DNA of 47,856 nt from an uncultured Clostridia bacterium (GCA_947589285.1 CANPZV010000006.1:1-47856); one strand, 5' to 3'; positions 1 through 7,936 are shown, numbered from the stretch's first letter. The notes: generated from the letters alone by a model not told the origin. Numbers and translations are program-made.

Positions 1-111
1 GTGGTCGATGTCTGGACAGGACACGTCAACCGTTCGGACATGACTACGGCCGTTTACATGCACTTTTCGGACGAATTTATGTTGAAAGAGATAGAAAAAC
101 TTGATTATTGA
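1..111 (+). CDS. Tyrosine recombinase/integrase, C-terminal end only (partial)
   Basis: The open frame enters from the left edge and ends at TGA 109-111, giving 36 residues. It contains WTGH at residues 5-8 and TTAVYMHFSDEF at 15-26. This matches the end of phage-type tyrosine recombinases, where a Gly-His box is followed about 10 residues later by TT..Y, with the Tyr as nucleophile. The lower GC of this stretch and its flank fits imported DNA. The gene ends 115 bp from the 3' end of a tRNA gene, the usual place for an integrase beside its attachment site. It is probably the boundary gene of an element lying left of the window. Most of the protein is not visible, so the family is a strong guess rather than proven. 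Confidence 0.7.
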   Translation: MVDVWTGHVNRSDMTTAVYMHFSDEFMLKEIEKLDY

Positions 112-172
112 TTCTGTTTTCTACCCAAATTCCTACCCAAAAAAATAACCTTTTGGAAAATTGTCAAAAAAT

Positions 173-225
173 AAATACCATATCTTGCGGTGACATCTCT
201 GTTATACACACAATATATGGTATTT
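173..225. other. Inverted repeat at tRNA 3' flank (terminator or attachment-region arm)
   Basis: AAATACCATAT (173-183) and ATATGGTATTT (215-225) are perfect 11-bp inverted copies separated by 31 nt. Read on the minus strand, the structure follows the tRNA and is trailed by a T-rich run, so it could end tRNA transcription. It also sits between the integrase end and the tRNA, where recombinase arm sites are expected. Two direct copies of TACCCAAA start at 122 and 133. The role is undecided. Confidence 0.4.
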
Positions 226-302
226 TGGTTGAGGTGACGTGACTTGAACACGCGACCTCTTGGTCCCTAACCAAGCGCGCTACCAAACTGCGCTACACCT
301 CA
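226..302 (-). tRNA. tRNA-Pro, anticodon AGG
   Basis: The minus strand folds as a complete 77-nt cloverleaf. The acceptor TGAGGTG pairs with CACCTCA, the D stem is GCGC/GCGC, the anticodon stem is CTTGG/CCAAG with loop TTAGGGA, and the T stem is GCGTG/CACGT with loop TTCAAGT. Discriminator A and an encoded CCA follow. The anticodon AGG is at 268-266 and G37 is present, as in proline tRNAs. An A at position 34 is rare in bacterial tRNAs other than tRNA-Arg(ACG). It implies deamination to inosine, so that CCU, CCC and CCA are read. A tadA gene lies at 42.0 kb. The 3' end faces an integrase remnant, so this gene is a likely integration target. Confidence 0.95.
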
Positions 303-317
303 GTAAAAGCATATCAT

Positions 318-346
318 ATTATATGCGAGATCGGCTCCGCTGTCAA
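318..346 (-). promoter_or_regulatory. Promoter of tRNA-Pro
   Basis: TTGACA (346-341), 17 bp, TATAAT (323-318) on the minus strand. Both hexamers are perfect consensus, and the predicted start is about 8 nt before the mature tRNA. Confidence 0.85.
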
Positions 347-401
347 GCGTTTTCTCCCGCTCATGACAAATATTTTTTGATTCTTTTCAGAACTCTTTCT
401 C

Positions 402-430
402 TTGACAAAACCTCCGCATTCAGTTACAAT
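402..430 (+). promoter_or_regulatory. Promoter of the CmpB-like membrane protein gene
   Basis: TTGACA (402-407), 17 bp, TACAAT (425-430). A Shine-Dalgarno AGAGGTG at 441-447 precedes ATG 453. Confidence 0.8.
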
Positions 431-452
431 TTCTCTGTAAAGAGGTGCGCTT

Positions 453-1190
453 ATGTCTTTTATCGACGGTTTTCTCGTCGCCTGCTTCCTGTTCTTTGTC
501 GGAAGCGTCCTCGGTTGGTGCCTTGAAGTCCTTTTCCGCCGCTTTTTCACCGCAAAACGGTGGATCAACCCCGGCTTCCTCACGGGTCCCTGCCTCCCGC
601 TCTATGGATTCGGCCTCGCGGGACTGTTCGGCATCTCCCTCATACCCATTCGGACGGGCATGCCGTGGCTCGACGCCGTCCTCATCATCCTCATCATGGG
701 CGTCACGATGACCCTCATCGAGTACATTGCGGGCCTCATCTTCATCAAGGGAATGAACATCAAACTTTGGGACTATTCCGACCGCTGGGGGAACATTCAG
801 GGCATCATCTGCCCGCTGTTTTCCCTCTTTTGGCTACTCGTGAGCGCGTTTTTCTACTTCGTTATCAATGAACCCGTCATCACTGCGGTGGCGTGGTTTG
901 TACACCATATCGAATTTGCCTTTGTCGTGGGCATCTTCTTCGGCGTTTTCTTCGTGGATCTCGGGCATTCGCTCCACCTCTCCGTCCGCATCAAAAAGTT
1001 TGCCGAGGAACACGACATCATCGTCCACTTCGAAAAACTCAAAGAGAGCGTGCTGGAGCGCAAGGAGGCGCGGAAGGAGAAGGCGAGCTTTGTATTTCCG
1101 TTCAAGTCGCTCTCCGAATTGAAGGAAGAGCTTGCCGAACGGTTGGAAAAATTCAGCTCTAAGAGGAACGGCGACCCGCCGAAATCTTAA
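453..1190 (+). CDS. Putative ABC-transporter type IV membrane protein (CmpB/PF06541-like)
   Basis: A 245-residue integral membrane protein. The N-terminal part carries GWCLEV (about residues 21-26), a WINPGFLTGPCLPLYGFG stretch (about 37-54) and LIEYIAG (about 86-92). These are the conserved signatures of the Firmicutes family named 'putative ABC-transporter type IV'. Five or so hydrophobic segments are followed by a charged helical C-terminal tail (from about 180) rich in Lys and Glu, presumably cytoplasmic. The biochemical function of this family is not established; despite the name, no ATPase is encoded nearby. The start is set by a consensus promoter and Shine-Dalgarno just upstream. The gene is monocistronic. 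Confidence 0.8.
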   Translation: MSFIDGFLVACFLFFVGSVLGWCLEVLFRRFFTAKRWINPGFLTGPCLPLYGFGLAGLFGISLIPIRTGMPWLDAVLIILIMGVTMTLIEYIAGLIFIKGMNIKLWDYSDRWGNIQGIICPLFSLFWLLVSAFFYFVINEPVITAVAWFVHHIEFAFVVGIFFGVFFVDLGHSLHLSVRIKKFAEEHDIIVHFEKLKESVLERKEARKEKASFVFPFKSLSELKEELAERLEKFSSKRNGDPPKS

Positions 1191-1260
1191 TACATATGCC
1201 AAAAACGGCCGCTGTTGGTCTTTGCTATTTTGATAATAATGAAATAACATTTTAATGGAT

Positions 1261-1288
1261 GCGCCCGCGCGGCAATGCCGCGCGGGCG
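1261..1288 (+). terminator. Strong GC hairpin after the CmpB-like gene
   Basis: CGCCCGCGCGGCA (1262-1274) pairs perfectly with TGCCGCGCGGGCG (1276-1288), 70 nt after the stop codon. There is no T-run behind it, so it may act as an RNA 3'-end or stability hairpin, or as a weak terminator. The stretch from 1290 to 1410 shows nothing recognisable. Confidence 0.5.
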
Positions 1289-1414
1289 AAGTAATTGTGT
1301 TTGAGATATGGTAATCACATAATTTTATATGATCACAGATTTTCAGAGGATATACTCCTTTTCCAATATTCCTTTCTCTTTCTTGTGTTTTTGCGTGTGT
1401 TGATATTGCGCCAT

Positions 1415-1933
1415 ACCTCTGTGGCCCCCCTACCTCCCTCCCACGGAGGGGGCAAGAACCTCGTCGCCCCTTATAGGGGAGATGTCACGAAGTGACAGAG
1501 GGTTTCTCTCGGCTCCCCCTTGAGGGGGAGCTGGCGCGAAAGAAGTGAGCGACTGAGGGGGTGTCATTCTGATTCTGTATGACACCCCTTCCGTCTCGCT
1601 TCGCTCGACACCCACCACTCAAGGGGTGGGCAAGAACCTTGTCGCCCTTTATAGTGGAGATGTCACGAAGTGACAGAGGGGGTTCAAACCCCTTTCCCCC
1701 TGCGGGGGACTTCCCCTGAAAGGGGCAGCGAGGGAATCGCGTCTTTCAGAGCGAAGCGATGAATCCCGAGGAGGAAAGTACGGACTTCGTTCTTCAGGAT
1801 CCTTCGGGCTTCGCCCTCAGGATGACGCGGAGAGCGGAGGGGCGCGAGAGAGGACCCCCATGGAGAGGGCGCGCGAGAGGACCTCCATGGAGGGGGATAG
1901 AGCGGCACTCCGCGGAGGGGGCGGAATGAGCGG
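1415..1933. repeat. Repeat island 1 (families E, B, C, D plus an A hairpin)
   Basis: The gene-free gap between the CmpB-like gene and the hydrogenase operon is built from dispersed hairpin repeats seen elsewhere in the window. There is an E fragment rich in CCCCCTACC (1425-1455) and a B unit with CCCC-TTATA-GGGG and TGTCAC-GAA-GTGACA (1467-1500). A C unit with CTCCCCCTTGAGGGGGAG starts near 1523, a D fragment (CACCCCTTCC...) lies at 1582-1640, and a second B unit covers 1644-1735. An A-type hairpin (ATCCT...AGGAT) is at 1798-1822, then E-type GGAGGGGG blocks to 1920. No coding sequence is supported. Confidence 0.85.
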
Positions 1934-1935
1934 CC

Positions 1936-1970
1936 AACAAAAAAACCGCGGAGACCGCGGTTTTTTTGTT
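1936..1970. terminator. Bidirectional intrinsic terminator of the hydrogenase operon
   Basis: AACAAAAAAACCGCGG (1936-1951) pairs perfectly with 1955-1970 around the loop AGA. On the minus strand the GC stem is followed by a run of seven T, 15 nt after the hndD stop codon. Confidence 0.9.
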
Positions 1971-1984
1971 GAAAGGAGGTGGCG

Positions 1985-3709
1985 TCAGATCCTCTTATCC
2001 TCGTGATAGTGCGTGTGGAGGACCTTGTGCGCTTTTTCGCTGTTCGGCGTGCCGAAGTACTCGTCGTAGATCATCTTGATGACGGGCGTCTCGCTGGAGC
2101 GGCGGTAGCCGTTCTTCTTGTCGCTCTTGTAGAGGGCCGCGGCACGGAGAGATTTGAGTTCGGTGCTGTTGCGGATACTGTCGGGCAAGGTGGGCTGTCC
2201 GCCGCCGTTGACGCAGCCGCCGGGGCACGCCATGATCTCTATGAAGTCATAGTGGCGGGTGCCGTTCTTGACGCCCTCGATGATCTCCTTCGCATTCGCA
2301 AGCCCGCTTGCGACGGCGACCCTGACCGTCTTGCCCGCGATCTTATAGGTGGCCTCCTTGATGGGCTGGGTGCCGCGGACTTCCTTGAAGTCCACGACCT
2401 CGAAGCTGCCATCGAGCATCTGTGCCGCCACGCGGAGCGCGGCCTCCATGACGCCGCCGCTCGCGCCGAAGATCGTGCCGCCGCCCGAGCAGGTGGCGAA
2501 CGGGTTATCGAACGCTTCCTCGGGCAGGGAGTTGAAGTCGATGCCCGCCGTCTTGATCATGCGGGCGAGTTCCCTCGTGGTGAGGGCCGTATCGACCTCG
2601 CCGCCCATTTCGGGACGGGACGCCTCGTACTTCTTCGCCGTGCAGGGAATGACGGAGACGACATAGAGATCCTTGGGATCGATGCCGTTCTTCTCGCAAT
2701 AATAGGTCTTGAGCAGCCCGCCGAACATCTCCTGCGGGGATTTGCAGGTGGACAGGTGGGGGATCATCTCGGGATATTTCTGCTCGACGAACTTGACCCA
2801 GCCGGGGCAGCAGCTCGTGAACATCGGCATGACGCCGCCCGTCTGGATGCGGTTGACGAGTTCCGCCGCCTCTTCCATGATGGTGAGGTCGGCCGTGACG
2901 TCCATGTTGAACACTTCAACGTTGCCGAGACGCCTGATCGCGGCGACCATCTTTCCCTCGACGTTGGTGCCGACGGGAAGCCCGAACGCTTCGCCGAGCG
3001 TCGCGCGGACGGAGGGAGCGGTGAAGAACACGACCTTCTTCTTGGGGTCGGCGATGGCGTCCCAAACGCAGTCCACGGTGGAGCGTTCTTTGAGGGCACC
3101 GACGGGGCAGGCGACGACGCACTGGCCGCAGCCGACGCAGACGGAGGACATGAGGTCCATCTCGAACGCGCTTCCGACGTGGGCGGCATAGCCCCTGTCG
3201 ATCGCGCCGATGGCACCGACGGCCTGTTTGTTGCAGGCGGCGACGCAGCGCATGCAGTTGATGCACTTATCCCTGTCGCGCACGACATAGGGAGCCGAAT
3301 CGTCGATGGGGTGGCGCGTCTCATCCCCCGCAAAGTAATTGGGATCGCACCCGTATTCGATGGAGAGCCGCTGGAGTTCGCAGTTGCCCGCTCTCTCGCA
3401 CGCGAGGCATTCCTTCTTGTGCTTGGAGAGGAGGAGTTCGAGGGTCATCTTGCGGCTCTTTCTCACCTTCTCGGTATTGGTCTGCACTTCCATGCCCTCG
3501 GAGACGGGGTAGACGCAGGCGGCGACGAGGCCTCTTGCGCCCGTGGCCTCGACGAGGCACATACGGCAGGAGCCGACGCAGTTGACGTCCTTGAGATAGC
3601 AGAGGGTGGGGATGACGACGCCCGCCTTCCTTGCAGCGTCGAGAACGGAGGAACCCTCGGGGACGGAAACGGGGATATTATTGATTTTCAGATTGATCAT
3701 TTTAGCCAT
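1985..3709 (-). CDS. hndD: [FeFe]-hydrogenase catalytic subunit (HndD/HydA type)
   Basis: Catalytic subunit of a cytosolic trimeric [FeFe]-hydrogenase that interconverts protons and H2, coupled to NAD(P)H and possibly ferredoxin. The protein has 574 residues. An N-terminal [2Fe-2S] domain has Cys37, 48, 51 and 65. A His/Cys [4Fe-4S] site (HKKECLACERAGNC) and two 4Fe-4S motifs (CINCMRCVAAC, CVGCGQCVVAC) follow. The H-cluster domain has TSCCPGW (298-304), IPCTAKKYE (from 354) and MACPGGCVNGGGQP. A C-terminal small-subunit-like domain ends in a YDEYFGTPNSEKAHKVLHTHY stretch. Residue 354 is Ile where the canonical motif has Met (MPC). I chose ATG 3709 because GAGGTG sits 6 nt upstream; an in-frame TTG at 3733 overlaps the previous gene and lacks support. 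Last gene of the operon. Confidence 0.95.
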   Translation of the reverse strand: MAKMINLKINNIPVSVPEGSSVLDAARKAGVVIPTLCYLKDVNCVGSCRMCLVEATGARGLVAACVYPVSEGMEVQTNTEKVRKSRKMTLELLLSKHKKECLACERAGNCELQRLSIEYGCDPNYFAGDETRHPIDDSAPYVVRDRDKCINCMRCVAACNKQAVGAIGAIDRGYAAHVGSAFEMDLMSSVCVGCGQCVVACPVGALKERSTVDCVWDAIADPKKKVVFFTAPSVRATLGEAFGLPVGTNVEGKMVAAIRRLGNVEVFNMDVTADLTIMEEAAELVNRIQTGGVMPMFTSCCPGWVKFVEQKYPEMIPHLSTCKSPQEMFGGLLKTYYCEKNGIDPKDLYVVSVIPCTAKKYEASRPEMGGEVDTALTTRELARMIKTAGIDFNSLPEEAFDNPFATCSGGGTIFGASGGVMEAALRVAAQMLDGSFEVVDFKEVRGTQPIKEATYKIAGKTVRVAVASGLANAKEIIEGVKNGTRHYDFIEIMACPGGCVNGGGQPTLPDSIRNSTELKSLRAAALYKSDKKNGYRRSSETPVIKMIYDEYFGTPNSEKAHKVLHTHYHEDKRI

Positions 3710-3719
3710 GGTTGTCACC

Positions 3720-5633
3720 TCACTTTCTTTCAACTGCCTTGAACTTGCAGTTGGTCATGCAGACGCCGCACTTGATGCACTTCGCAGGGTCGATCGCGAA
3801 GGAAGCAAGTTTGTGCCCGGGGGCGGTGTAATCGGTCCGCGTGATCGCCGAAACGGGGCAGTTCCGCGCACACAGGCCGCAGCCGATGCACTTCTCCTTG
3901 TCGATAGAGTAGCTCAGAAGTGCCTTGCAGACGCCCGCCGTGCAGTGGTGGTTCTTGATATGGTCCTCATATTCGTCCCTGAAGTGGTGCAGGGTGGAGA
4001 GGATGGGGTTGGGAGCCGACTGCCCGAGCGCGCATAGGGAGGAGGCCTTCATGTGTTCGGCGAGAGCTTCGATCTTCTCGATGTCGCCGTCCTCGCCCTT
4101 GCCCTCGGTGATCTTCGTGAGGAGGTCCAGAAGGCGTCTCGTGCCGATGCGGCAGGGAGTACACTTGCCGCACGATTCGTCGGCCGTGAATTCGAGGTAG
4201 AACTTGCTGATATCGACCATACAGCTGTCCTCATCGAGGACGATGAGGCCGCCCGAACCCATCATGGAGCCGATGGCGACGAGGTTGTCGAAGTCGATGG
4301 GGGTATCGATGAGGCTCGCGGGGATGCAACCGCCCGAAGGACCGCCCGTCTGGGCCGCCTTGAACTGCTTTCCGTTCGGGATGCCGCCGCCGATCTCATA
4401 GATGATGTCGCGGAGCGTCGTGCCCATGGGAACTTCCACGAGGCCGACGTTGGTGATCTTGCCGCCGAGCGCGAACACCTTGGTGCCCTTGCTCCTCTCC
4501 GTGCCGATGGAGGAATACCACTTCGCGCCCTTCATGATGATGGGGTTGATGTTTGCCCACGTTTCGACGTTGTTCAGAATGGTGGGTTTGCCGAAGAGGC
4601 CCTTGACGGCGGGGAAGGGGGGACGGGGACGGGGTTCGCCGCGGTGCCCCTCGATGGAGGTCATGAGCGCGGTCTCCTCGCCGCAGACGAACGCGCCCGC
4701 GCCGAGACGGATGTCGATATCGAAGTCGAAGCCGCTCCCGAGGATATTCTTGCCGAGGAGGCCGTATTTACGCGCCTGCCCGATGGCGATCTTGAGGCGT
4801 TCGACGGCGATGGGGTACTCCGCGCGGACGTAGATGTAGCCCTGATGTGCGCCGATCGCATAGCCCGCGATGGTCATGGCTTCAAGCACGCAGTGGGGAT
4901 CGCCCTCAAGCACGGAACGGTCCATGAACGCGCCGGGGTCGCCCTCGTCGGCGTTGCAGCAGACGTACTTGACGTCGCCCGCGGAGGCCTTCGCAAAGCT
5001 CCACTTCCTGCCCGTGGGGAAACCTGCGCCGCCCCTGCCGCGGAGGCCGGAGTCGAGGACTTCCTTGATAACGTCGTCGGGGGTCATGGAGGTGAGGACC
5101 TTTTCGATGGCGGCATAGTCGCCCGCGGCGATCGCCTCCTCGATGTCCTCCGCCGCGATCACGCCGCAGTTGCGGAGCGCGATGCGCATCTGCTTCTTAT
5201 AGAAGGGCGTCTCCGCGAAGGGAGTGATGGAGCCATCGGGGTGCAGAGTGTCCTTAAAGAGCAGTTCCTTGACGATGGAGCCGCCCTTGACGAGGTGCTG
5301 CCTGACGACCGTTTCCACATGTTCGGGGGTCATCTGCGCGTAGAACGCGCCCTCGGGATAGACGATCATGATGGGGCCGAGGGTGCAGAGACCGAAGCAG
5401 CCCGTCTTGACGACGAGGACGTCGTCGATGTTCATCTCTTTCAGCGTCTTTTCGAGGTGTTCGATGACCTGTTTGGAGTGGGAGGAGGTACAGCCCGTGC
5501 CGCCGCAGACGAGGACTTGCTTCCTGTACCCCGTGTGCTTTGCCATCTCTTCGGCCTGCTCTCTCACGAGGCGTCTCACGTCGATGAGCTGCTGTTTTTG
5601 CGCGCGGATCGCGTCCAATTCTTTCGTCGTCAT
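3720..5633 (-). CDS. hndC: NADH-dehydrogenase-like subunit of [FeFe]-hydrogenase (HndC/HydB, NuoF-like)
   Basis: Flavin subunit that passes electrons between NAD(P)H and the hydrogenase subunit; in related enzymes it is the site of electron bifurcation. The protein has 637 residues. An N-terminal thioredoxin-like [2Fe-2S] domain contains GGTGCTSS and KTGCFGLC. A NuoF-type FMN/NADH core contains GLRGRGGAGFPTG, the stretch beginning YVCCNADEGDPGAF, and GAGAFVCGEETALM. An SLBB domain precedes the N3-type cluster motif ESCGKCTPCR. Two C-terminal 4Fe-4S motifs, CIGCGLCARNCP and CIKCGVCMTNC, complete it. ATG 5633 overlaps the upstream stop codon as ATGA and has GGAGG 8 nt before it. The ferredoxin tail matches bifurcating HydB proteins, but cofactor use cannot be read from sequence alone. 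Confidence 0.95.
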   Translation of the reverse strand: MTTKELDAIRAQKQQLIDVRRLVREQAEEMAKHTGYRKQVLVCGGTGCTSSHSKQVIEHLEKTLKEMNIDDVLVVKTGCFGLCTLGPIMIVYPEGAFYAQMTPEHVETVVRQHLVKGGSIVKELLFKDTLHPDGSITPFAETPFYKKQMRIALRNCGVIAAEDIEEAIAAGDYAAIEKVLTSMTPDDVIKEVLDSGLRGRGGAGFPTGRKWSFAKASAGDVKYVCCNADEGDPGAFMDRSVLEGDPHCVLEAMTIAGYAIGAHQGYIYVRAEYPIAVERLKIAIGQARKYGLLGKNILGSGFDFDIDIRLGAGAFVCGEETALMTSIEGHRGEPRPRPPFPAVKGLFGKPTILNNVETWANINPIIMKGAKWYSSIGTERSKGTKVFALGGKITNVGLVEVPMGTTLRDIIYEIGGGIPNGKQFKAAQTGGPSGGCIPASLIDTPIDFDNLVAIGSMMGSGGLIVLDEDSCMVDISKFYLEFTADESCGKCTPCRIGTRRLLDLLTKITEGKGEDGDIEKIEALAEHMKASSLCALGQSAPNPILSTLHHFRDEYEDHIKNHHCTAGVCKALLSYSIDKEKCIGCGLCARNCPVSAITRTDYTAPGHKLASFAIDPAKCIKCGVCMTNCKFKAVERK

Positions 5634-6127
5634 TTGTTTGCCTCCTTGTAAGAGTCGAGGATCCCCTTGACCTTGTCGGGGGTGAGTTTGCCGTAGACCT
5701 CATCTCCGATCATCATGACGGGGGCAAGCCCGCACGCGCCGACGCAACGGCAGCTGTCGATGGAAAAGAGGCCGTCTGCGGTGCATTCGCCGCACTTGAT
5801 GCCGAGTTCCTTTTCGACCTCTTCGAGGATCTTGTCCGACCCCTTGACGTAGCACGCCGTGCCGAGGCACACGCTGATGCGGTTCTTCCCCTTGGGATTC
5901 AGGGAGAACTGCGAGTAGAAGGTGACGACGCCGTACACCTCCGAGAGGGAAATGCCCAAGCCTTCGGCGATCTTTTTCTGCACAGGCATAGGCAGATACC
6001 CGTAGATGCCCTGCGCTTCCTGAAGAATGTGCATCAGGCACCCGGGCGTTGAGCGGGATGCTTCGATGACGGCTTCAAGAGCTTTCTCCTGTTCCGCCGT
6101 TCCGCATTTCGCTTCACAGTGTTCCAT
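5630..6127 (-). CDS. hndA: NuoE-like [2Fe-2S] subunit of [FeFe]-hydrogenase (HndA/HydC)
   Basis: Small electron-transfer subunit of the trimeric hydrogenase, 165 residues. A helical N-terminal part, including GCLMHILQEAQGIYGYLP and SEVYGVVTFYSQF, is followed by a thioredoxin-fold [2Fe-2S] domain. Its ligand pattern is CLGTACY near residue 87 and SCRCVGACGLAP near 128, as in NuoE. First gene of the operon hndA-hndC-hndD. ATG 6127 is preferred because AAGGAGG lies 5 nt upstream; an earlier in-frame ATG at 6154 would place that site inside the coding region. The stop codon overlaps the start of hndC, implying translational coupling. Confidence 0.93.
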   Translation of the reverse strand: MEHCEAKCGTAEQEKALEAVIEASRSTPGCLMHILQEAQGIYGYLPMPVQKKIAEGLGISLSEVYGVVTFYSQFSLNPKGKNRISVCLGTACYVKGSDKILEEVEKELGIKCGECTADGLFSIDSCRCVGACGLAPVMMIGDEVYGKLTPDKVKGILDSYKEANK

Positions 6128-6201
6128 ACCAACCTCCTTAAAGTGATCATTCACGGCCCGTTTTCCGCAAAAAAACAGACCTGTAATTTTAATGTAAGTG
6201 T

Positions 6202-6259
6202 ATTATATCATAGACGATTTTATTTTTCAACCCGTTTTTGAAAATTGACATAAATTGTC
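6202..6259 (-). promoter_or_regulatory. Promoter of the hydrogenase operon with an upstream palindrome
   Basis: TTGAAA (6230-6225), 17 bp, TATAAT (6207-6202) on the minus strand, giving a leader of roughly 68 nt. Just upstream of the -35, GACATAAATTGTC (6247-6259) is an imperfect palindrome (GACA-N5-TGTC) that could bind a regulator. It does not match a clear Rex site. Confidence 0.75.
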
Positions 6260-6295
6260 GGAAAATTTATTCTCTGGAAAAAGAGGGGGGATTGA

Positions 6296-6323
6296 AAATT
6301 AAAAAATTGAGCGCGTCGCGCTC
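6296..6323 (-). terminator. Repeat-borne terminator-like hairpin at the end of the ilvA transcript
   Basis: On the minus strand GAGCGCG-A-CGCGCTC is followed by AATTTTTTAATTTTC. It caps the repeat island behind ilvA. The same arrangement occurs on the plus strand at 24752-24775. Confidence 0.45.
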
Positions 6324-6690
6324 ATCCTGCCCCGCCCGCATTCTTTTTGCTCCAAGGGCGGCACGAGCGGCACAGCCGCGAAGTAGGCGTAGCCGAAGGA
6401 TCTCATAAACCTGCGGAGCAGACCCGCGTCATTCTGAGAAACGGAGGTAGAACAAAGTCCGATAAGCGGAACCGAAGAATCTCGCGGGGCGTTTCCATAG
6501 TGCGGCGAGATGCTTCGGGTCATCTCTTCCTGACTTCGTAATGCTCTCCTTCTCAGCATGACGCCGCTACCACAGACTTCGTTTGAGGGGATTCTTCGAC
6601 ACGCCGCTTGCGGCGGCGGCTCAGAATGAGCGTTTACCCTTGTCGCCCTTTTTAGGGGAGATGTCACGAAGTGACAGAGGGATTTTGCTC
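6300..6690. repeat. Repeat island 2 (long A unit, A hairpins, B unit)
   Basis: From left to right: an A-type hairpin with an expanded tip (ATCCT at 6326, AGGAT at 6397); a full A unit in inverted orientation with CATTCTGAG...GAAGAATCTC and GATGCTTCG...CTCAGCATG (6429-6570); a short A hairpin with the tip GCCGC-TTGC-GGCGGC (6589-6631); and a B unit (TCGCCC...GGGGAG and TGTCAC-GAA-GTGACA, 6640-6685). No gene is seen. Confidence 0.85.
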
Positions 6691-7884
6691 CTACGAAATT
6701 TTATAGCCGTGGGCTTTGAGGGTGCGTTTGATCTCGGCGATGTGGTCGAAGTCGCGGGTCTCGAGGTCGATGCGGACGAAACAGCCGATGATGCCCGTCT
6801 CGCTCCCGTGTTCGTGGTGGACGCTCGTGATGTTCGCCCCGCAGTCCGCGATGAGGCCCGCCACCTTGACGAGCTGGCCGGGCTGGTCGAGGACTTCGAT
6901 GTTGAGCGTACACTTTCTGCCCGACATCAGAAGGCCCCTGTCGATGATGCGCGAGAGAATGGTGACGTCGATGTTGCCGCCCGAGACGACACAGCACACC
7001 CGCTTCCCCCTGAGTTCGGGGAACTTCCCCGCCAAAAGAGCGGCGACGGGGGCCGCGCCCGCTCCCTCGGCGACCATTTTCTCCTTTTCGAGGAGGGCGA
7101 GAATGGCGCGGGCGATCTCCTCGTCGGAGACGGCGACGACGGTATTCACATACTTTTTGCAGAGTTCATAGGTGAGATCCCCGGGCTGTTTCACCGCGAT
7201 GCCGTCGGCGATCGTGGAGACGGAGGAGAGCGATTCGACCCTGCCGTCCTTGAGGGAGTGGAGCATGGAGGGTGCGCCCGCGGCCTGTACGCCGAGGACC
7301 TTCACATGGGGGAGGAGGGATTTGATCGCGAAGGCGACGCCCGAGATCAGCCCGCCGCCGCCCACGGGGACGATGACCGCGTCCATGTCCTTCAACTGTT
7401 CGGCGAGTTCCAGCCCGACGGTGCCCTGCCCCGCGATGACGTCCTCGTCGTCAAAGGGGTGGATGAAGGTGTAGCCGTGTTCTCTTTGGAGTTCGAGGGC
7501 GCGGCGGTAGGCGTCGTCATAGACCCCGGGGACGAGGCGGACCTCCGCGCCGTACTTCTTTGTCGCCTCGACCTTGGAGATGGGCGCGCCCGCGGGCAGA
7601 CAGATGAGCGAGTTGATGCCGTTCTTCGCCGCCGCCATGGCGACGCCCTGCGCGTGGTTGCCCGCCGAACAGGCGATGACGCCGCGCGCCTTTTCCTCAT
7701 CGGAGAGGCGGGAGATCTTGTAGTACGCGCCCCTGATCTTGAAGGACCCCGTGATCTGCAGGTTTTCGGTCTTTAAGAACAGGTCGTATTCGTCGGTGAG
7801 TTTGGACGCGCGGATGACGTCGGTCTTGTGGGTCACTTCGGCGAGGACCCTCTCCGCATCCCGTATTTTTTCAAGTGTCAGCAT
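6691..7884 (-). CDS. ilvA: Threonine ammonia-lyase with C-terminal ACT-type domain
   Basis: PLP enzyme that converts L-threonine to 2-oxobutanoate and ammonia, either feeding isoleucine synthesis or degrading threonine. The protein has 397 residues. The PLP lysine is K49 in TGSFKIRGA. SAGNHAQG (around 74) and the glycine loop VPVGGGGLISG (around 172) bind substrate and cofactor phosphate. SGGN (around 313) precedes a C-terminal ACT-like domain (about 325-397, LNIEVLDQPGQLVKVAGLI). The length and single ACT domain match the short Firmicutes form rather than the 500-residue two-domain type. Monocistronic, with its own consensus promoter and RBS AAGGAGAT. No T-box or leader peptide fits the very short leader, so regulation is probably allosteric. 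Confidence 0.9.
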   Translation of the reverse strand: MLTLEKIRDAERVLAEVTHKTDVIRASKLTDEYDLFLKTENLQITGSFKIRGAYYKISRLSDEEKARGVIACSAGNHAQGVAMAAAKNGINSLICLPAGAPISKVEATKKYGAEVRLVPGVYDDAYRRALELQREHGYTFIHPFDDEDVIAGQGTVGLELAEQLKDMDAVIVPVGGGGLISGVAFAIKSLLPHVKVLGVQAAGAPSMLHSLKDGRVESLSSVSTIADGIAVKQPGDLTYELCKKYVNTVVAVSDEEIARAILALLEKEKMVAEGAGAAPVAALLAGKFPELRGKRVCCVVSGGNIDVTILSRIIDRGLLMSGRKCTLNIEVLDQPGQLVKVAGLIADCGANITSVHHEHGSETGIIGCFVRIDLETRDFDHIAEIKRTLKAHGYKIS

Positions 7885-7907
7885 GGAGATCTCCTTATCC
7901 TGTCATT

Positions 7908-7936
7908 ATTATAACTCCGCCCGGCGGGGATGTCAA
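7908..7936 (-). promoter_or_regulatory. Promoter of ilvA
   Basis: TTGACA (7936-7931), 17 bp, TATAAT (7913-7908) on the minus strand: both hexamers are perfect. The leader is under 20 nt. Confidence 0.85.

Noticed and set aside
6240-6262. Rex operator in front of the hydrogenase operon
   Set aside because: The palindrome GACATAAATTGTC does not match the TTGTTAA-N4-TTAACAA pattern; kept only as an unnamed possible operator.
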